Part shown: piece after piece, positions 24,544 through 37,480 of the stretch
Layout: each line of letters begins with the position of its first letter
How positions within the stretch are numbered: the first letter of the stretch is position 1
Assembly (NCBI RefSeq): GCF_018139145.2
Contig: NC_059483.1
Span: 1,365,001-1,429,000, forward strand
Length of the DNA stretch: 64,000 bases
Reading direction: 5' to 3'
Source: Gymnogyps californianus
Taxonomy: Eukaryota; Chordata; Aves; Accipitriformes; Cathartidae
Made by a program: the position numbers and the translations under genes
Notes under the pieces: generated by a model
The model's input: the letters and a program-made list of their open reading frames with translations, nothing else
What the model was told of the DNA's origin: nothing
The model's database searches: none

Positions 24544-27500
24544 AAAAAAAATCCTTGATTCTAGGAAGGTTCTTGAATTTAGAGGTGGCTGTGATTGCTA
24601 GGAAGTAAAGTATCATTTTTTGGTGTAAGTTATCATATTTTAGGAACAGGTAAACAAAATCAGGTCTCAAAGCCAATTGTATTTATTCTGGAGGGCGTTT
24701 TGGGATGTTTGCTGTGAATGGCTGGGGCAGGGACAGGATTGGGGCTGGAGAAGAACTAAAATCCATTTATTCTGAAATTTCCCAGTGCTGCTCAGTCCGT
24801 GACTCTCCGCTCCCGCCCGCCTCCTCCGCAGCATCCCTCTTTTCCCTCTGGTCGGTCAGCCCCCAGGCACCACGACCCCGCTCCTCCCCGGAGACATTTC
24901 TCACCCCTCTACTTAGGAATGGCTGTTCTGAATAATTTAGTACATTGGAAATCTTTGTTCTGTACCTCCAGACTGATGTGGAAATTTGTCTCAAACTTGA
25001 AGGCTATCTGAAATCAATAATATCATCAACTTTACCTGCATTTACAAAGATAATATTTCCATAATATTGCCTGATTTCAAAGGGAAGAAGAAAGGCTGCG
25101 CAGCAGAAAAAGTCATAACAAGTATTGCAGTGAAGCAGCATTGAATTTTAGAAAACTTTTCCAAGACCATTAATTGAACTTTGTTACAAGATTTAAATGA
25201 GATATTGAAAATCAAACACTGTGGCCTAGTTTTAATTGCCTGTTCTCCGATAGAGCATAATCTTAGAGACGTAGTTTCTATTTTGTATCTGTAAAGAAAG
25301 ATTCAGCAACCCCCGGAGAACTGGTGTCATCTGTTTACTGCTTCAGAGATCGACATAACATTTAAAATTATTTATCTTGTATGTACGCTGGTTTCTCAGC
25401 CGAACTCCTGTGTGCCAGCACGCTTTGGGGAGCATTCGTTGTTGGTACTTAAATCCTGTTCCGTGGTGCTGCTAAAAGCAAATCTTGATGTAAATATCAT
25501 TAGGAGTGTCTTAAAACTATTGCTTATCACTGCTCTGGTTCAGCACTACCATCTCCCTCCCAGTAGCTCCCAGTGTGTGTGCATGTGTGTGTACATATAT
25601 ACCCATTAAAAAAGGACTCCTGGGGTCTCTCCTCGTCTCAGGAACTGTACGTGTGCGACCGGAGCAAGGCTGGGGTTTCTGAAGCTTCTGATTTTTTGGT
25701 ATGTAAAAGTAGCTTCACCTTCCAGCCTGGTCCCGTCCCAGGCCACTATTTCTTGTCATGAACTCGATGTTTAATGTTACTGGGTTTTTTATTATTCTTG
25801 TGCCATGTGAAAGGCAGATACGAACAATAAATGTATTCTAAAACCGCAGGTGTTTAATGGTATTACTTCCACATACCCTTCGACAAGGAGCTGTCAGCTC
25901 AGTCTGTGTGTCCGGAGGGGTGGATTGCTGTGTGCTGCTACAGCCCCGCGTCCTGCCTGGACACCGACACCCACAACCTTGGGCTAAGCCGGGGTGCGGG
26001 GACGCCCAGGCAGAAAGCCAGTTTTTACCCTCTACCTGCATGAGAATGGATTGTCTTTCAGAAAGGAGGTGTCTCGTTTGCTATTACTGACTCTCTTTAA
26101 AGCAATCTGTAAAGCAGGAGGATAGGAATATTCCAAATGCTTGGGCTGAGCTGGCAGTAACTGGAGTTGCTTTGTTGGGTGTGCAGCCCAGTGAATACCC
26201 TGGCATACGCAGACAGGGCTGGTCGAAGGCGGGCGGATGCTGGACCAAGTCAACACGAAATTACAGTAGGGAGACATTTAACCTGGTGGGTTCTGTGTCC
26301 AGAAACTCCGCTCCTTGCCACCTTTTCCTTACACGCACACTCTACTGCATTTCAGTGTCAGTCTGTTTATCCAGACAATAACTTCTGAATATTTTATCAT
26401 CAGAGTTCACTAAACTTGATTTTTTTTTCACATCAGACATGCTAAAAAGGGAGATAAAATGTGCAATGAACGAAAAGCAGTTTTTCGGTTCGTGCAGACT
26501 GAAGGGTGCTGCTCTAAACCCGGGTACCACGTGTGTGCCCCTTGCCAAAACCCTTGGCACTGCAGAGTACGTGCAAGCCATTTCTCCGGGTGTAGCTGGT
26601 TACTACCCATTCCTCGTGGCTGCGCGCTGTACCGACAGAGTGTGGAGTCACAAGTTAGCAAGGAAGGAAAACATGAACTTCATAACGTTCATATTGTAGA
26701 AGTAAATAATGGTGGGAACCATCCTGGCCTGCAGCACGGTCGGTGCTTTGCACCGCAGGCGGCACTCCCACCCCACGGAGCACTTGGGCATGCGGCAAAT
26801 TGGGAAGGGAATGGAGCATTTTGCTAAGTTTGGTAGTTCTGTGCTCAGTGGCTGTACTGACATTTGTTCCCTGTCCTCGCACAAATAATTGTGGCCACGT
26901 AGCCAGATTTTTTGAGGCAAGGACAATCGAAGTGATAAAAATATACGCTGTATTTTAAACCTCCGCCGCTTCCACATGTATTCAGCAGTTAGTTTGTCAG
27001 CTTGGTAGCTGACACTTCAGAGCAATTCCATGATAAATGTTCAAAGTTGTTCACCAAAGCGGATCGCTGCAATTTCCTGCCGTGCCTGCTGTGGCATCTG
27101 CTGGGAGGACGGCTGCTCCCCAGCGAGAGCCTGTGTCCTGCCCTTGGCGGCTGCAGCAGAGCTGAGCACCCTCCCGTACGGGCTGGGGAGGATGAGGAGG
27201 GCAGGCTGCCATGCGCCAGCCATGGACACGAAGGCTGTCAGAAGGTCAGAAGACACTGACGTTTGTTGCAGCAGTAAACTCACAGTGTGTGGCTAACCCT
27301 AATTTCTGCACTCGAAGGGAGGTGGGTTGACTGCCGGGTCAGTGCAGCGCAGAAATACCGTGTCCCTAGAACGCTGTAACGAGAAATGACCCGAGGTAAG
27401 AATTTAATTGCGCAGCTAGAGGGTTTCTGAGTTAGCCTGGCCTAATGCTGTTCAGGCTTTCCTTACTGAGAGCAAACCCTTGAAACGTGCTTAGCAGAAA

Positions 27501-29436
27501 GCTGGCTGGTAATGCTCACGGGTCAGAAGAGCCCAGAACAAGGTACAAAAAGTAAAGCTGAATCTCGGTTGCATGCGAATTTTACATATCTCCAAGTTAA
27601 GAATAGCCAAGTTTTACTGTATAATAGACCTTATCTCAGTAAAACAATTTTCTTCTGCATATGTTGTCTCCCACTGGTAACAGAAGATACATCTTTGTAG
27701 ATGTATTGTAGGCAGTATGTTTGAAGCAACTGACACTGTACTTTTATATTGTGAAATAGTAGCAGGAAAGTGGTAAACGCAGCTTTAACTTCTTTTTAAT
27801 GAGAGTTAGTGGCTGGCAAGAGGTGGGGGAAAGCAACTTTCCGTGTCTGCACAACCAGCCACGCTGTGTTCTCCTGGGCTGCTGGTCTTCCACGTCTGAC
27901 GGACGGGGAGCTGCTCGTCCCGGCAGTCCGGTAAGGTCTGTACGCGGATGCCGTGCACAGTGCAGAATTCAAGGCTTGCCTTTTAATATTGCACTTAGGA
28001 AAAGTATTCCCTCAGTAATTTTTCCATTTTAAATTTTCATAAACTGCTGAATATTTGATGAAAACAAAACCAGTCCTTACTGTGATTCCTGTGCATAGCA
28101 GCGAATGGCTTTGCTTCGGAGTCTCAGGGTTTCCTTACAGGTCTGCATTTAGTGTCTCTTTGAAAATAAATGCACCTGCAGGACGCACTTAATCCTAAGT
28201 ATTGTAGAAGAAACTCCCAATATTGGGAACATGTGGTTCATGGTAGAGAAGGTTTAATGCAACTCAGTAGAAGTGAATTTTTGTTGCCGCAACAGTCCAA
28301 TAATAGCCATAATGTCTCACTTACTTAATGGACAAATAAACAACTCTGGAGAAATTAAAATAATTCACTGTATTAATACTGTGGGTTGAGCAGTAAACAG
28401 GACACATATTCATGAAAAAGAGAGCAATTTCAATCCAAAGGGTATTAACTCTGTCCTTTCAAGAAGGTGTACAGCTGTTTATCTTTTGCAGCTGGCAGCA
28501 CCAGTCCGGTGGAAGGGATCCTCCGCGCCGGCATGGCAGAGCAGGCGCAATTTCCATCTGCTTTCTATTCCCAGCAGAAGCAGGAGCTGCTTATTCTTTT
28601 TCCCAGAGTTGGTTACACGCCATGGCAGTATTCCTTGCCTTCACTGCAAATCGGTGTTAACCATTGCTGGAGAATAGGCTGTTACATATCCCGGTTACTA
28701 TCGAGTAACTGAAACACACCCTGGGGAGACTTCGCTCTCAATTTATGGGGCATATGCACGGGGTTTCATATTGACTTTTCTAAATCTGTTATCTCTGCCT
28801 GAATCACATCCGTACAGAAATGGGAACTTCTGACCCAAACTTGAAGATGTACTTAAAAGCCCCAACCAGATGAGAACAATAAATTGGATAGCTAAGTGCT
28901 GTGTATGTTGGAAATGGCAGATGCACAGATGGCAGGAGAGGCAAAATGTGTATAAATCTGACAGTTTGGAGAACTATGATATTTACACCTGGTGAATGCT
29001 TAAAGAGAGTGGCTATAACGATAAATCTATGTTCCTAACTGCTGATCCCTGTTCTTTTCTTCTTTTTGTTTTTTTTGGTGGGATAATGTGCTTACAGAAA
29101 AATGATAAACCTGAGTTGCTTCCCATTCATACCAGAGAGCCTCAGCTTCATTTCCAAGGGGACAGGTTAGCCTGTCTCACTAGTTTTAAACCGATTCCCA
29201 GTCACTCGGACTTCCCACGAGTTTTTAATCTGGACATTTTAATCTACCAACAGGCATTAAATACTCCGGTTTCTTTCATCTCATCCCTGACACACTGGCC
29301 AAACTTTCCATGCGGCAGTGTTGTTTCATCAGAAGTTTTGCGATGACGTAGTATTAGTTTTCCCCTTGACGAGCTCGCTGGGCTAACGCTGGTAACCGGC
29401 AGTGAGTACTAGGCAGGGGGAAGAGCTGCAGAAGGG

Positions 29437-29461
29437 CAGGAGGAGGAGGAGGAGGAGGAGG
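29437..29461 (+). repeat. Microsatellite (AGG)8
   Basis: An uninterrupted run of AGG/GGA units within a purine-rich tract that starts near 29410. It lies in a CpG-rich block. Confidence 0.9.
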
Positions 29462-32400
29462 GCTGGACACCGCGGCGGGGCCGGTGCTGCCGGAGGAGAG
29501 CAGCCTGCACCGCAGCGTGCCGGACCGCGGCGTGCCGGGTCCCCGTCCTGCTGGCTGCTCCTGTGGGTTTCGGTGGGGCCCTTAGCCATGTTTTCAAGGA
29601 GACGCTGGCCAATTCATAGCGCTTTCTCTTTCTTTTTAAAAAGCGGGTGTGCCAAAGCTTTTAGATTCGAAATAATGACGGTTTTAAAGCAAAGCTGGGG
29701 GACAGAGGAAGCTGCAGCACGTGCAGGCAGTGTGAGAGGGCAGTCACAGCGAGACTCCCTGGCTGCCAGCGTGCCCAAACTGCCTGCCGGTGTTTTCAGT
29801 GGGAAGCGCTACTCGGGTGTCTACACTTGAAAACTGAACTCGTAGTGTTGGTGTCAATTGTACTAATGGCTTTTATTATAAAAAGCACGACCGGCTGAGA
29901 AGTATCAGGCACCTTCTGCGGGAGCTAAACCTGTTGTCTAGTATTCATTGTTATTAGCTTCACATTTTGATGGAAGGTGCATGCCTACAGCAGAGGTCAT
30001 TTTACCAAATCCATTACTGCTATGATTACTATACCGAGTATAACTGGATGTGGCGGACGAGGACGGGCGGTACCGCCTGTGAAGCCGGGTGAATGTGTGC
30101 ACGTGCCTGGTTTGTGGTACAATCTGCTGCTTGTATGATTTCACCTTAATTTGGTGTCTTGACTGCCTCGGGGAGCACGTACTTGGATGTACGTGTGCTG
30201 AGTGTGGCAGCGAGGACGCAGCCGGCCGTGGGGATGGCAGGCGTGCCGGCGGGGAGGGCGTTGTGCTGGAAGGGCAAGGCAGCACGGGGGTGGGACTGCC
30301 ACCATCCGCAGCTTTCAGTGCCTCTGGAGAGAGCACGGCGTCTGGAAAATCTCCTGCTATTTGCGTCAAGCCTGCGTAAACGTTTGCCTTGCAAGTGCCT
30401 CGTCATGCATGAGAGACGGCAGATTGATAGAAGATCCTGGGTTTGTTTATACATTACAAAAATGCAAACAGGAGTACATGTGTGTCTTCATATACGTATA
30501 CTATATGGGACTTTTTGGATGAAGCGTCTATAGGCTTGTTTTACCCTCACATTTCAGGCCTTGCGTGTAAACCAGCTCTGATGAGGTCAGAAGTGGTTTT
30601 GTCACTGATTTAAAGAAAAAAGGATTGCACCAGCATGCTTTTATTGCCATGGGACAGCGCAAACAACAGCAAAGCAGTCTGGGTCCCAGGCCCGTTCTGC
30701 GCGATTTCCCGGACAGGAGGCAGATCAGATGTTGTCCTTGCAGTCTCCAGTGCTCTGGTTTGGCGAGAGGAGGTCAGAAAACAGCCGTGACAGCGAGCCC
30801 TGGCGAGGCACGCACTGTGTGCTCCCCGGTGCAGCCGCTCTGCCTCGTGTAGCAGGCGCAGCAGCAAAACTTTTAGAAATGGCAAGGTGCGATGCAGAAA
30901 CATGATCAAAACAGTTAACTGCAGCCTCTGCATGGCCAAGAATACAATTTTCTTTTTGGGATGTCTGGGGATTTTTTGAGATGCAGAGTTTTATTGTCAC
31001 TGGCATTGCTGGTACGTCACACTATTGCTATGTCTGGTTCCTGCAGGTTTGAAATGGTTGGTGCTGCCAGGACCAGGATGCTGGTGGAGGGCTGAAGGTT
31101 CCTGTTACAGGGAGAGGGCTCTGCGACTGGCGGAGCGGTGGCAGGATGCTGCCCGGCTCTGCGCAGGGGATGCTACCGGGCAGATTTCCCGGGCGTGCTG
31201 TTGGAAGGAACAGCGATGGAGTTCCTTTCTGATGCGTGTTCTCTGGCTCTTAAGTCCTTGTTCTAGTTCAATAAAGAGGGAGTGTGCGGCCAGCATATCC
31301 AGAGTTTCAAAATGATAACAAAAGAATGTTTAGCTTTTTCAATTTCTTCACTTCATAGAGGGTGGAAAAGAGATTGCATCGTCAGAAAGACCGGTGAAAA
31401 TTCAGAACATGATGGTTGCTTGTGCCTGAAAGTATGAGAAGAGTCTTCTGTGCAGAAGTGCCCAGGCACGTATGCCCACACACTTTGCTTGGTACCCTTC
31501 ATGGACGCTGTGGCGGCACACTGTATCGTCAGAGTGGAGGTCCCTGCCGTCGCTCAGGCCCCGCCAGCACCGAGGGAGCCCCGGCTTCCTGAGATGGCTT
31601 GCTAACAGGGCGGGTGCTGAATCACCGTCGTTGAATCCTGCAGACCGCAATTCAAGGAATTTATATATAAAGTTATAGCTGGGCAGGAAATAATTATATT
31701 GCTATCGTACGCTGTAGGTAACTCTATGAATAATTACAGTTATCCAGCCCATTGCTGTACATCAAAGGCTGTCAGATAAGGGACCATTTCCAGTGTATGT
31801 TCTTTGAAAAGCTGTATATGATGTGTCTTTCCCTACACTGAAAGCTGTAGCTCATGCACAGGATAACTCCTTTGGCATTGCCACAAGCTCCTCGTTCAGT
31901 CCGTGTCCAGCAAAATTACTGCTTAATGTGAATCAGCCTAAAACCTAGCTGCCCCATTAGAAATCTCGGAGTGACCAAAATACTCTGGTCTCGGAGAGTG
32001 ATTTCACCAATGGCAAAATATTTTACTGTGAAATTGCATTAGATGCATGAAGGATCAGGGTCTTTATCAGTGGCTGTATGTTATCTCTTCCGCCGTACAC
32101 CAAAACCTGAGAAGCCACAAACAGTTCTTTTACAGACTTGCAATGGCCTCTGGGGTTTTACTACATTGAAAACATTGAAAAAAACCAATGGGAGTTCTGA
32201 TGTACGCTCTCCGAATGGCGACCCCGTATTCATAGCCCAACAACTATACACAGAAACGTGAGGCCAGCCCTGTGCGCAGAGCGGGAGCATCCTGAACAAT
32301 TTTAATACTTAGTTAGCCTTTTCTTCTGATTAATTAAGTGGTGGTTTGAATACTAATCCCTACTCATTACTTACCAGTATTGCCATAATTTTGTCTCCCG

Positions 32401-33859
32401 GGTATAGAAGATTAAAATGCCCAGGAAGCAGCCTGAACCATTGAAGATACTAGCGGGAACTGCGTTACTTTGTAGGCATAATATGATTTAAAACATTTGT
32501 CTTCCCCCATGATTGATAATAAATCAGGCCTCTTATGATTCCTACTTTAGGTTTTAATTTTAAACAATCTGTTGCAATACAGACTGTATGCAAGAAAGGG
32601 TTCAGAACAGGCTTTGTTTGGATTGAAAACAGAAGTTTTGTACTGTCTTGGAACTTAAAAAAAATACAGCTATGTAAAAATTCAGCCTCATGTAATAACA
32701 TATGGTTGCTTTCTGGATTTGTTGAACAAGGAAAATTTATGTCTGCAATCACACTATAAATCTTAACAATTGTACAGAGATTAAAAACATACTGTATGTA
32801 TGAGAAATGCCCCAGTCAGCAGTGCTTGATAGTATCAGCTCTGGGTTTTCCGACGGCAAAGTCTGGTCCCGTCAGAGCGGGGATAGGAAGAGTCTGTCCG
32901 CGGGTCTGCCGAAATGGGGGACGTGAAGACCCAATAAACGTGTGTCTGCAGTGAAACGTTATTGCCACAAACTGAGGAACCATGCGACGGTCCTATTTAA
33001 AGAGGTGAAGGCAGGACCTCAGTACAGTCTGACTTTCTCCAAAGATTCAGGTTCTGCTTTTCCCTTCCGTGGAGGCGGCCGTGCCGCCCAGATCGCCTGG
33101 ATGAACCCGGGGCTCAGCCACTCCGTCCCGCTGGGGGATTCATTCCCACGGGCTGCTTTGAAGATTGCAGCCTGAGAGTAAATGTTTCACTTCTACTCCT
33201 GGAGTTAGTTTTGCTGTTACATGTGATTTCTTCATTAAAAAATGTGAGTATAATACCGATACCAAACAATTTTTGAATAAAAATGGAGAGCCCTACACAG
33301 ATATATTAGTGTGTGGTTTCAGCCAAGGGGCATTCACGACTTTTTCTCTGTACAGCTCGGTGTTACTCAGCAGTTTATTCTTAAAGAAAAAAAAAGGGGC
33401 AATAGGAGAAATAACTGGTACTAACAGTGCACTAAAGGAAAATTGAAAATTTTGCCTTTGCCGAATGGGTGAGTGAGCAGAACATCAGCTTATCCAAAAC
33501 AGCCCTGACGGTGATGCAGATTTTTGCCTGAATGGAACAATATTTTACTTCCTGTAAAAAAAATATTTTCAGGCTATTGGTCACGATATTTCTATGGTAA
33601 CTGATATAAATTCATTTTGGGGATGGATTACGGAGCAAAACTCCAGGGAGGTTTGAGATGATGGAGTTTCATCTGACAGAGCCTGGCAGACTTGCTCTGG
33701 AGTTATCAGGCAGTTCTGGTTATGCTTTATATTTGCTGGACATTGCTTGGGATGTCTTGGAAAAAATACTGGTAGAGCTATTCTGCTCTGGCAAGGAGAG
33801 ACACTGAGGTTTGTTCACCACCAGAGTGATGGCGTAGTAGTAGTCAGCAACTGAGTTCA

Positions 33860-34410
33860 GTCGATCCGACCCAAATGCCCACGTACTTTCCTTCCTCGGG
33901 CCCCCCGAATTTCCCAGCGTCTGTGTTGCTGCTTAATTATTCCGTGTTCCTGTCTTAAACCAGCGTGGTGGGAGCCACAGTGAAAACAGGTCGAGGCACC
34001 CGTGTTTTGCTGCCCGCCGCAGCGAGGGAAGGGCAGGACGAACCTGCCGTGGCACCGGGGATGCTCAGGGACGTCTGCGGCCATCCCGGCACCAGCCTGC
34101 GCCGGGGCGGGGGTCAGACCCTGGGGTACCCCAGGTCTAACGACCGGGAGCAGTGCTTCTTCCTTGTCTCCGAGCTGGCATTGGGTAAACACCTAATTAA
34201 AGATTTTAAATTGAAAACCATCTTATCCGTGGGCGTTACATCTGTCCCAACAAAGTCTGAATAACGGAGCTCAAGAGTTGATAGAAGGCCCGGTTAGCCG
34301 GGGCGGGCGTGGGGCCGGGGATCTGCCGAGCGCGCCCGAAGCCCTCCTCTGATGGAAACGATGCTGCGGACCCGCCCGCGGGGACACGTCGGCGGTCTCC
34401 CACTTGGCTT
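33860..34410. other. GC/CpG-rich block
   Basis: Runs of CCGGGGCGGGCG type near 34290-34390. No TATA box, start or exon can be supported. Confidence 0.45.
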
Positions 34411-34959
34411 TCTAATGGTTTGTGGCCCAGGCATCGTGGAGTAATTTATATAGAAATTTGATATTCATTTATATTGATAATATATTAATTTAGAGGGAGA
34501 GACAGTGACAGAAAGACCGAGGGTGAGTTAAAGGTGTTCGAGTAGTGGATATATTCTCATCTAACGTGTCCTTTTTTTTTTTCTTTCCTTCCTACTTCTA
34601 GTTTTCAATGAGGGAGATAAGAACCTTGATATACTATTTTTTTTCTGATCTGTCAGATCTTTTTTTTACTTAGTACCGGGGTCCGTGGAGTTACTCCAGG
34701 CTCATGCAAGCGTACTTGGGAGCAGAATTTCCCCATGAAATGTGTACGAGGTCGTTTTTGAATTTTGAGGCATTTTACTGCAGCCATGCGGTGCAGGACT
34801 GATTGCATTGGTTTTGTAAAGAATCAGCAAGCGACAAAATTTGAGATACTTGTTTTAAAAAGTTAGCTGTTTCTACTGCAAGTGTAAAATACGGGTACAG
34901 ATATAGCAGACAGAAGAAAGCTGATTTTCTTTTTTTTTTTAGGGGATCAATATTCCACG

Positions 34960-35200
34960 GTGGGGAAAGATATCTATTCCCAGCTATAGTTTTATAAACA
35001 ACATTTCATTACGCCTGTTATCATAACAGCCCTTTTTATCTCCTCTGTCAATATTTGGCTCTATCAGGCAATGTCTTATCTTTAAAGTGAAAAATCCATC
35101 ATTGTGGCAAAAGGGAAAAAATACATTAACAGCCCACCTGCTAATTTATATTTGAGGCTGGAGGCCCAAAAGTGTTTTAAAGAACTCCTGTCTAAACCCA
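34960..35200. other. Candidate conserved non-coding element
   Basis: Non-repetitive AT-rich sequence with TTATCATAACAG, TATCTTTAAAG and CTAATTTATA motifs. Texture-based inference only. Confidence 0.25.
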
Positions 35201-36589
35201 GCAGGTTTTGCATTAATTGCATATTAGAACTGTTCCAGTGAATTCCCACATCTTTTCGCTCTGAGGTTTAGCAGAAGGAGCGCCGGCAAGGGAAGCGGCG
35301 TTCGCCACGTGTCTTTGCAGACGACAAAACGTCTTGAGAGATTGCGGCTCCCCAGGGCCGACACCATCTCCCGGGACCCTCTCTTGGGAAAACAGGGAAG
35401 TGAGGAGTCAGGAGGAGTTAGCGACCGCGCGGTGGGGAGCGGCACCCTGTAGCTCCCCAGCTGAGTTAGCAGCTGATCCCAAATTCCTCTGCAATTTTAC
35501 CTGCTGACTTGCATGAAGATTGCAAATGACCTTGCCTTCAGTAGGATTCGAAATCCCATTTGTTACTTTCCGGGCCAATTCTAGTTTAGACTGTACTTGC
35601 CTTTACTCCAGAGGTGATGTGCTGTACATGGCTAGTCGTCTTGGCCGTGATGTTGGAGGTCCCATGGACTCACGCGGCCCCACTGAAGTGACAAAATGAA
35701 AAGTACGCTTGAGAGTCTCTTAATAATTAAACCAGTGATGAAATTGTAATAAAGTTTCTGACTGGAAAGATGCTTCTGAAGCCACAGTAGTGCCAAACGG
35801 AACGAGTAGGCTTCACATGGGGCTGGTGTCCTGCCTGTTTCTTCTTGGAGGTTTTGCAGCAGCAGGTGATGTAGGAGATGTATATGCATTAGTAAACCCC
35901 TCGTTCTTATATTTTCTTGTCATGGTTAAGACTAATCAGTACTTTATCCTGACATTTCACTGGTTTTGGTTTTGTGAAGTCAGTATCCTTATAAAAACAT
36001 GGTGTATCTACTTAGTGAGGGGAGAGGGTTTATTGTTCATGTTAACCATTTCTGTTGAGAAAACCACATGAGGTATTTCAGATACGTATCATTTCCATGC
36101 TAATTCATCTTGAGCGCTGTGGAAAAAACGTGGTATATTTTTATTCCATTTTGACATTGCGCACAGACATATACTGCAGCCTGCAGTGGTAACCGAGCCT
36201 CCAAAATTGCATATAATGTGTGTAACAGCTGGTGTTAGAACAGAAATTATTATAGTGCTTAAACTCTGTGGCAGGTGTCAGGAATAAAAATGTTACTTCT
36301 TCCTCATTTAAATATACAGGGGATAGTCTGCACAGAACAGAGCAAGTACCAGCCTGGCAGCCTGAACTCTCTGCTGCCTTTAGTTGACAGAAAACAGTCT
36401 CAGAACCAGATTTCTGCCTGTACGCTGCTGGGGTGCACACCAATAAGCGTTTCATCATTTAATAGAATTATAAAGAAAAGACAGAATAAGTTATCTGTGT
36501 ATCTTTTTTATTTGCTTGAGGGCAAGGAAGGTACCTTTGCAGACTTAAGACGATAAACTTCTGTCCATTTGGGGCCTCTTTGACTGGGC

Positions 36590-37110
36590 TGGTGGGATTT
36601 CACAGGCAGGCATGTCGGCGTGCTCTCACCTCCGCTGCCCTGGCCGGCGTACGCCCGCGGCACTGCTCTTCGGGCAGCGGGGAACGGCCGGTGCCCCGGC
36701 ACTCGTCTTCCTTGTCCTCGGCGGGAGGGCATCTGTTTTTTAACCACGAGGCTTTCAGAGGCGTTACGTGGTCTCCTGGAAAGAGCTGCTCGAGTAACGC
36801 GTCGCATCCCTGCATGGTAGGTGACGAGGGCTCTCCTGGGCTGGTGGCCGGGGATGCTGGCTGAGCAAGGGGGTGCGGGCCAGCGCGGGAGCGTCGTGCG
36901 GTAAGCAAGGGCTGTGCCCTGCCTGCCCGAGGCTCGGGCGGAGGCAGTGCCTGTGCCCTGGCGGGGTTTGCTCCTCTTCCTCGCTGGGAAGCCGATAAAC
37001 TTGCTTTGCCTTGTGTCCTGCAGCTCTTCGTGCGCTCGCTCTTTCAGCCTGGGGTAGCTGCTCCGTGGTGTCGCAGGGCGGTGTGAGTTACTGCCTGCAT
37101 CGCAGCGGTG
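36590..37110. other. GC/CpG-rich block, CpG-island-like
   Basis: High CG density with several overlapping frames on both strands. AT-rich sequence lies on both sides. No exon structure was recognised. Confidence 0.5.
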
Positions 37111-37400
37111 AGGAGCGGAAGGGGTTAATGTGGCATTCTGAAGCGGAATGAGGAGAGGGAAAGGAAAAAATAAATTGAAATCAAGAAAATGTCTTTAGAG
37201 TAATTAATACATGTCGGTACATAGCTCATCAAATGCAGCGCATAGGCAGATCGCATCGTTTTAAAAAGGTTAACACATTGGCAGAGTTAATTGCTGTTCT
37301 TCCTCTAAATTCCAGTGTAATTTCTGATTTCTTATTTTGTTGTTTGTCTTTCAGCTAAGTAGATTTTAAATAAAACAAATATTTATGCCACTAAAGCACT

Positions 37401-37480
37401 ATAGCTTAAATATTTAAGTAAGGCTAAGCAAACAAAATGTAATAGCATAAATATTTAAGGAAAGTGAAGCAAACAAAACG
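37401..37480. repeat. Diverged 41-bp tandem duplication
   Basis: Two copies begin ATAGCTTAAATATTTAAG at 37401 and ATAGCATAAATATTTAAG at 37442, and both run into AAGCAAACAAAA. About six of 38 aligned bases differ, so this duplication is older than the one at 12477. Confidence 0.75.

Larger units (their letters stand above)
22516..33859. other. Non-coding sequence, no gene seen
   Basis: Apart from the hairpin at 24513 and the (AGG)8 run, the sequence is unique and mixed in composition. GC-rich patches at 22.8-23.05 and 29.4-29.6 kb hold only overlapping short frames. Confidence 0.6.

Noticed and set aside
24513..24552. Hairpin followed by an A-run as a transcription terminator
   Set aside because: The stem is AT-rich, the genome is vertebrate, and such terminators are bacterial; kept only as a palindrome.
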